A DNA stretch of 64,000 nucleotides from Stercorarius parasiticus (lineage: Eukaryota > Chordata > Aves > Charadriiformes > Stercorariidae): positions 70,836 through 134,835 of the forward strand of contig VWZL01000716.1 of NCBI GenBank assembly GCA_013396915.1, written 5' to 3'. Below are positions 62,801-64,000 of the stretch, piece after piece; within the stretch, counting starts at the first letter, position 1, and each line of letters opens with the position of its first letter. Under the pieces are notes generated by a model. It saw only the letters and a program-made list of their open reading frames with translations. It did no database searches and was not told the origin of the DNA. A program made the position numbers and the translations under genes.

Positions 62801-63206
62801 CACAAGCGTGTGACAGCCTGTAGCGATCAGTCATGTGAAGTAGTCCAGTGTCTCTTGGCATTAGCCATCGGCCTTCAGGCCCAGAGCAGAGAGGGCAGCA
62901 GCCACCGATGCCTCCCAGCCTCCTGGTGGGTGTGACACAGTGACTTGTTTTCCAAGTACAAAACAGATAATCTCTGTCCTTCAGTTCCCGGGCTTGGCTT
63001 TCCCTGTGCAAGAGGCCCGGGGCTGCTGCCCGCTGACAAGCTCCTGCTGCTCTGCTTTCTCTAGAGGACACAACCCAGCTGACCCCCCATCCGTCACAGA
63101 GGTGCGCAGGCTGGAAGCGAGCATCATCAATGGCTGGGTGAAATCTGCGGGGATGGAAGGAGCACGGGAGAAGCGCTCGGGAGCTCCAGCGGGCGCATGG
63201 CAGTGA
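38425..63206 (+). CDS. DPP7: Dipeptidyl peptidase 7 (dipeptidyl peptidase II), 13 coding exons, 496 aa
   Basis: DPP7 releases N-terminal dipeptides (preferring Ala or Pro at the second position) in lysosomes and related vesicles; it is a family S28 serine peptidase related to PRCP. Coding exons are 38425-38497, 38650-38763, 42482-42621, 43251-43414, 45267-45402, 49695-49776, 51426-51592, 52798-52858, 60929-61047, 61129-61285, 61604-61668, 62475-62545 and 63065-63206. All introns are GT-AG and the phases join without error to 1491 bases. The length matches the roughly 490 residues of the human enzyme. A Leu-rich signal peptide spans about residues 1-23. The nucleophile motif GGSYGG gives Ser164, its codon split by intron 4; the acid is Asp420 in LDPWAGG and the base His445 in GGAHHLDL. 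Asn-X-Ser/Thr sites include NET, NSS, NLT and NVT. The ATG at 38425 has a strong context (G at -3, G at +4). The C-terminal tail after VKSAGM is divergent. Intron 8 (8,070 bp) contains another gene on the opposite strand. Confidence 0.97.
38891..39472. mobile_element. Solo LTR of an avian endogenous retrovirus (ERV)
   Basis: The element starts TGTGGTTTAACCCCAGC and ends AACTCTATCCCA...AAACCACA, so the outer 8 bases (TGTGGTTT/AAACCACA) are inverted repeats with TG...CA ends. Inner parts, such as the segment around GTTTAATAGGGAAAGC and the AGGCCTTGACT stretch, match from memory a common bird ERVL-type LTR. No gag, pol or env sequence follows, so it is a solo LTR. I see no clear target-site duplication, which suggests an old insertion or slightly wrong ends. 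It begins 127 bp after the donor of DPP7 exon 2. Transcriptional orientation is uncertain; the familiar consensus reads TGTNCTGG... from the other strand. Confidence 0.65.
41390..41990 (+). mobile_element. CR1 LINE fragment, 3' end, sense to DPP7
   Basis: The sequence follows the 3' part of bird CR1: the end of the reverse transcriptase frame (AGCCTGGAGAAGAGAAGGCT, then GGAGGTGTTTAAGACCAGGC), the GAACTGGATGATCTTTGCAG stretch and the closing CCCTTCCAACCC...ATTCTGTG. It is 5'-truncated, has many substitutions and carries no intact frame. It lies in DPP7 intron 2 next to AT-rich tracts. Confidence 0.85.
42622..45266 (+). other. DPP7 introns 3 and 4
   Basis: Intron 3 (629 bp) and intron 4 (1,852 bp, 43415-45266) flank the exon at 43251-43414. 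I see only unique intronic sequence, with no repeat or additional gene. Intron 4 interrupts the codon of the catalytic serine after AG. Confidence 0.7.
45403..49694 (+). other. DPP7 intron 5
   Basis: A 4.3 kb intron whose main content is the antisense CR1 copy at 47341-48825. A poly(A) run of about 13 bases lies near 49287-49299. The rest is unique sequence without coding signals. Confidence 0.7.
47341..48825 (-). mobile_element. CR1 LINE, 1.5 kb, with most of a reverse transcriptase domain
   Basis: The minus strand encodes reverse transcriptase motifs in order: [53 protein letters not shown], then FADDTKLGG, followed by the C-terminal part from [14 protein letters not shown] to the end near 47437. 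The 3' terminus at 47341 has two copies of the ATTCTATG-type octamer, the CR1 hallmark. The copy is 5'-truncated and broken: a frameshift lies near 48580 and a TGA at 48154-48156 falls just before WAKAN. Few other lesions are visible, so it is relatively young. It is inserted antisense in DPP7 intron 5. Reverse transcriptase normally copies CR1 RNA at the insertion site; this copy cannot. Confidence 0.92.
49777..52797 (+). other. DPP7 introns 6 and 7
   Basis: Intron 6 (49777-51425) and intron 7 (51593-52797) flank the 167-base exon at 51426-51592. They contain a T-rich run near 50986-50997 and a short CA repeat near 52465. I see no mobile element or gene. Confidence 0.7.
52885..52890 (-). terminator. 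Candidate polyadenylation signal of the nested kelch gene
   Basis: TTTATT on the plus strand reads AATAAA on the minus strand, about 800 bases after the kelch stop codon. It lies only 27 bases inside DPP7 intron 8, so a transcript ending here could stop just within the intron without reaching DPP7 exon 8. Another AATAAA occurs near 52618, beyond that exon. Confidence 0.4.
53687..59934 (-). CDS. BTB-BACK-kelch protein, nested antisense in DPP7 intron 8 (4 coding exons, 615 aa)
   Basis: Coding exons in transcript order are 59934-58900, 57601-57349, 55426-55266 and 54085-53687, with GT-AG borders and matching phases (0, 1, 0). Residues about 22-125 form a BTB domain ([23 protein letters not shown]), about 130-235 a BACK domain, then the linker [20 protein letters not shown] (248-267) and six kelch blades whose Gly-Gly pairs lie at 282, 330, 382, 430, 477 and 529. 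Such proteins usually act as substrate adaptors for cullin-3 ubiquitin ligases: BTB binds CUL3 and the kelch propeller binds the target. The linker and propeller resemble the KLHL9/13/26/32/36 group, but the sequence fits none I know, so I give no symbol. The ATG at 59934 has a good context (A at -3, G at +4); an in-frame ATG 24 bases upstream would add eight residues. The last exon ends in a basic tail after MIKLSQ. All coding exons lie within DPP7 intron 8 on the opposite strand. Confidence 0.93.
55512..55693. repeat. Interrupted palindrome (foldback) with a CR1 fragment inside one arm
   Basis: The outer arms 55512-55537 (TTTAAAATACCTAAGAA core) and 55668-55693 are inverted copies. The inner arms 55602-55627 (AGCTTAGGTTTAAAATTTCA) and about 55643-55669 are also inverted copies, with about 3 mismatches, around a loop of about 15 bases. 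In the right arm the inner and outer parts are contiguous; in the left arm they are separated by the CR1 tail at 55538-55601. The original element was therefore one hairpin of about 45-bp arms. It lies in kelch intron 2, 86 bp upstream of exon 3, and in DPP7 intron 8. Confidence 0.8.
55538..55601 (-). mobile_element. CR1 3'-end fragment (64 bp)
   Basis: The plus strand reads CACAGAATCACAGAATTG, then GGTTGGAAGGGACCTCTGGA and ATCTAGTCCAACCCC, which is the reverse complement of the CR1 3' terminus. Only the tail is present. It interrupts the left arm of the surrounding palindrome, with at most a 2-3 base duplication (AA/AAG) at the junctions, as is usual for CR1. Confidence 0.88.
60929..63206 (+). 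other. 3' block of DPP7 exons with short introns
   Basis: The last five coding exons are packed into 2.3 kb, with introns of 81, 318, 806 and 519 bp, in contrast to the 8 kb intron just before them. This block encodes the second half of the peptidase including catalytic Asp420 and His445. I see nothing else in the introns. Confidence 0.85.
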
Positions 63207-63479
63207 ACACGTCTGTCCCTGCAGCAGGGCTGTGAGGCTGCCACCAGGATACAGAGCGACAGCAGCCTGCTGAGCTGTGCCCGTGCTGCTTGAGAAAGTG
63301 TCCTTTCCTCTGTCACGACAGTGGAAATTCGCCTTTCTGAAGTGTCCCACCTACCCCTGATGAAGCATCAAAAGAAAAGCAAACGGCCAAATCAGTGACT
63401 GAAGCCAAAACCACATTGTATGGATTTTGTGCTCACCTGCTCGGAATGAGAAGGCATTATAAATGGTGGAAATAATAAA
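63207..63479 (+). other. DPP7: DPP7 3' UTR
   Basis: The sequence runs from the TGA at 63204-63206 to the polyadenylation signal AATAAA at 63474-63479, giving a short 3' UTR of about 290 bases. No other feature is visible in it. Confidence 0.75.
63474..63479 (+). terminator. DPP7: Polyadenylation signal of DPP7
   Basis: A canonical AATAAA, followed by a GATTGCCTGAGTG stretch with G/T-rich character, is the first such signal after the DPP7 stop codon. Confidence 0.75.
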
Positions 63480-63685
63480 AGATTGCCTGAGTGTCCAAGA
63501 ATCATCACTGTCCTGAACAGTATGGTTGCAGGAGGCACCTGAAGATTGAAGCTAAATTATTTTTAGACAAAGAGTAAATACTGGGTGACTAGTGGAAAAG
63601 CAGAGTCATGACCTGTTGTATGTCAGCCTCATCCAGGGCGGTGGGTTTGGGTTTTTTGTTTGTTTTTGTTTCTAACTTGCACAAG

Positions 63686-63752
63686 AGATCTCCAGTTGTC
63701 GAGCTGGAGATCTACACAAAGTAATCCTGGGTCTACACAAAGTAATCCTGCT
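63686..63752. repeat. Perfect 10-bp hairpin followed by a 21-bp tandem duplication
   Basis: AGATCTCCAG (63686-63695) and CTGGAGATCT (63704-63713) are perfect inverted repeats around an 8-base loop. From 63711 a 21-bp unit (TCTACACAAAGTAATCCTGG and one more base) occurs twice, to 63752, with changes only at the end. Both lie about 210-270 bp after the DPP7 polyadenylation signal. Confidence 0.85.
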
Positions 63753-63835
63753 GTCACTCAAGAGCTGCATATTAGTGACCAGTCAAGCACACTTCCACTT
63801 GAGACGGCATCACATCTTTTTAAATAAATTACAAG

Positions 63836-63841
63836 TTTATT
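63836..63841 (-). terminator. Possible polyadenylation signal of a convergent minus-strand gene
   Basis: TTTATT on the plus strand gives AATAAA on the minus strand. The remaining 160 bases to the window edge contain no frame I can recognise and could be the 3' UTR of a neighbour transcribed towards DPP7. In mammals MAN1B1 lies convergent to DPP7, which would fit, but no coding sequence is visible to prove it. Confidence 0.25.
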
Positions 63842-64000
63842 AAAGCGTGTGATAGAATTTCATGGCTTGGTAGTATAAGCAAAGAAGATAAAACAGGATA
63901 CTTCTCCCCTTCCCAGGTGGAGTAAACTCATCTTCGCACATGAACAGGTGCATTCTTACCTACTGGAATTATTATGTACGAATAAATACTAGCGTAAGTG

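Overview
The window reads as a piece of a bird nuclear genome. Genes are split by GT-AG introns, there are CR1 retroposons in three places with the bird-type octamer 3' end, an LTR of a kind I recognise from avian endogenous retroviruses, two CpG islands and an assembly gap. No bacterial, CRISPR or phage content is present. The species cannot be fixed from the sequence.

Three protein-coding genes are supported exon by exon. (1) Minus strand, 12159 down to 741: a short kinase of the TESK/LIMK family in eight coding exons, about 318 residues, essentially a kinase domain with little else. Its coding start lies just inside an exon that opens at a splice acceptor, so a non-coding 5' exon must lie upstream. 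The best candidate is in the CpG island at about 28.86-29.55 kb, which would make a first intron of about 17 kb. (2) Plus strand, 38425 to 63206: a complete DPP7 gene (dipeptidyl peptidase 2/7, a lysosomal serine peptidase of family S28) in 13 coding exons, 496 residues, with signal peptide, complete Ser-Asp-His triad and a polyadenylation signal. Its CpG-island promoter carries three evenly spaced E-boxes, two of them CACGTG, resembling the CLEAR elements used by TFEB at lysosomal genes. (3) Minus strand, 59934 down to 53687: a complete BTB-BACK-kelch gene in four coding exons, 615 residues. All of its coding exons lie inside intron 8 of DPP7, on the opposite strand.

Region by region: 0-12 kb kinase exons; 12-29 kb its probable long first intron, with no coding signal; 28.9-29.5 kb CpG island broken by a 288-N gap with identical 20-mers on both edges; 29.5-38 kb intergenic, nothing recognised; 38-63 kb DPP7, with an LTR and a CR1 in intron 2, a 1.5 kb antisense CR1 reverse transcriptase remnant in intron 5 and the nested kelch gene in intron 8; 63.2-64 kb the DPP7 3' UTR and flank, including a perfect hairpin and a possible minus-strand polyadenylation signal of a convergent neighbour.

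The kinase and DPP7 are arranged head to head about 9 kb apart; the kelch gene and DPP7 are sense-antisense. Nothing in the sequence shows that the three products act in one pathway. The points most worth following are the identity of the tail-less TESK/LIMK-type kinase and of the nested kelch gene (I cannot match either to a specific mammalian orthologue), the promoter E-box cluster, and a foldback repeat split by a CR1 insertion inside the nested gene.
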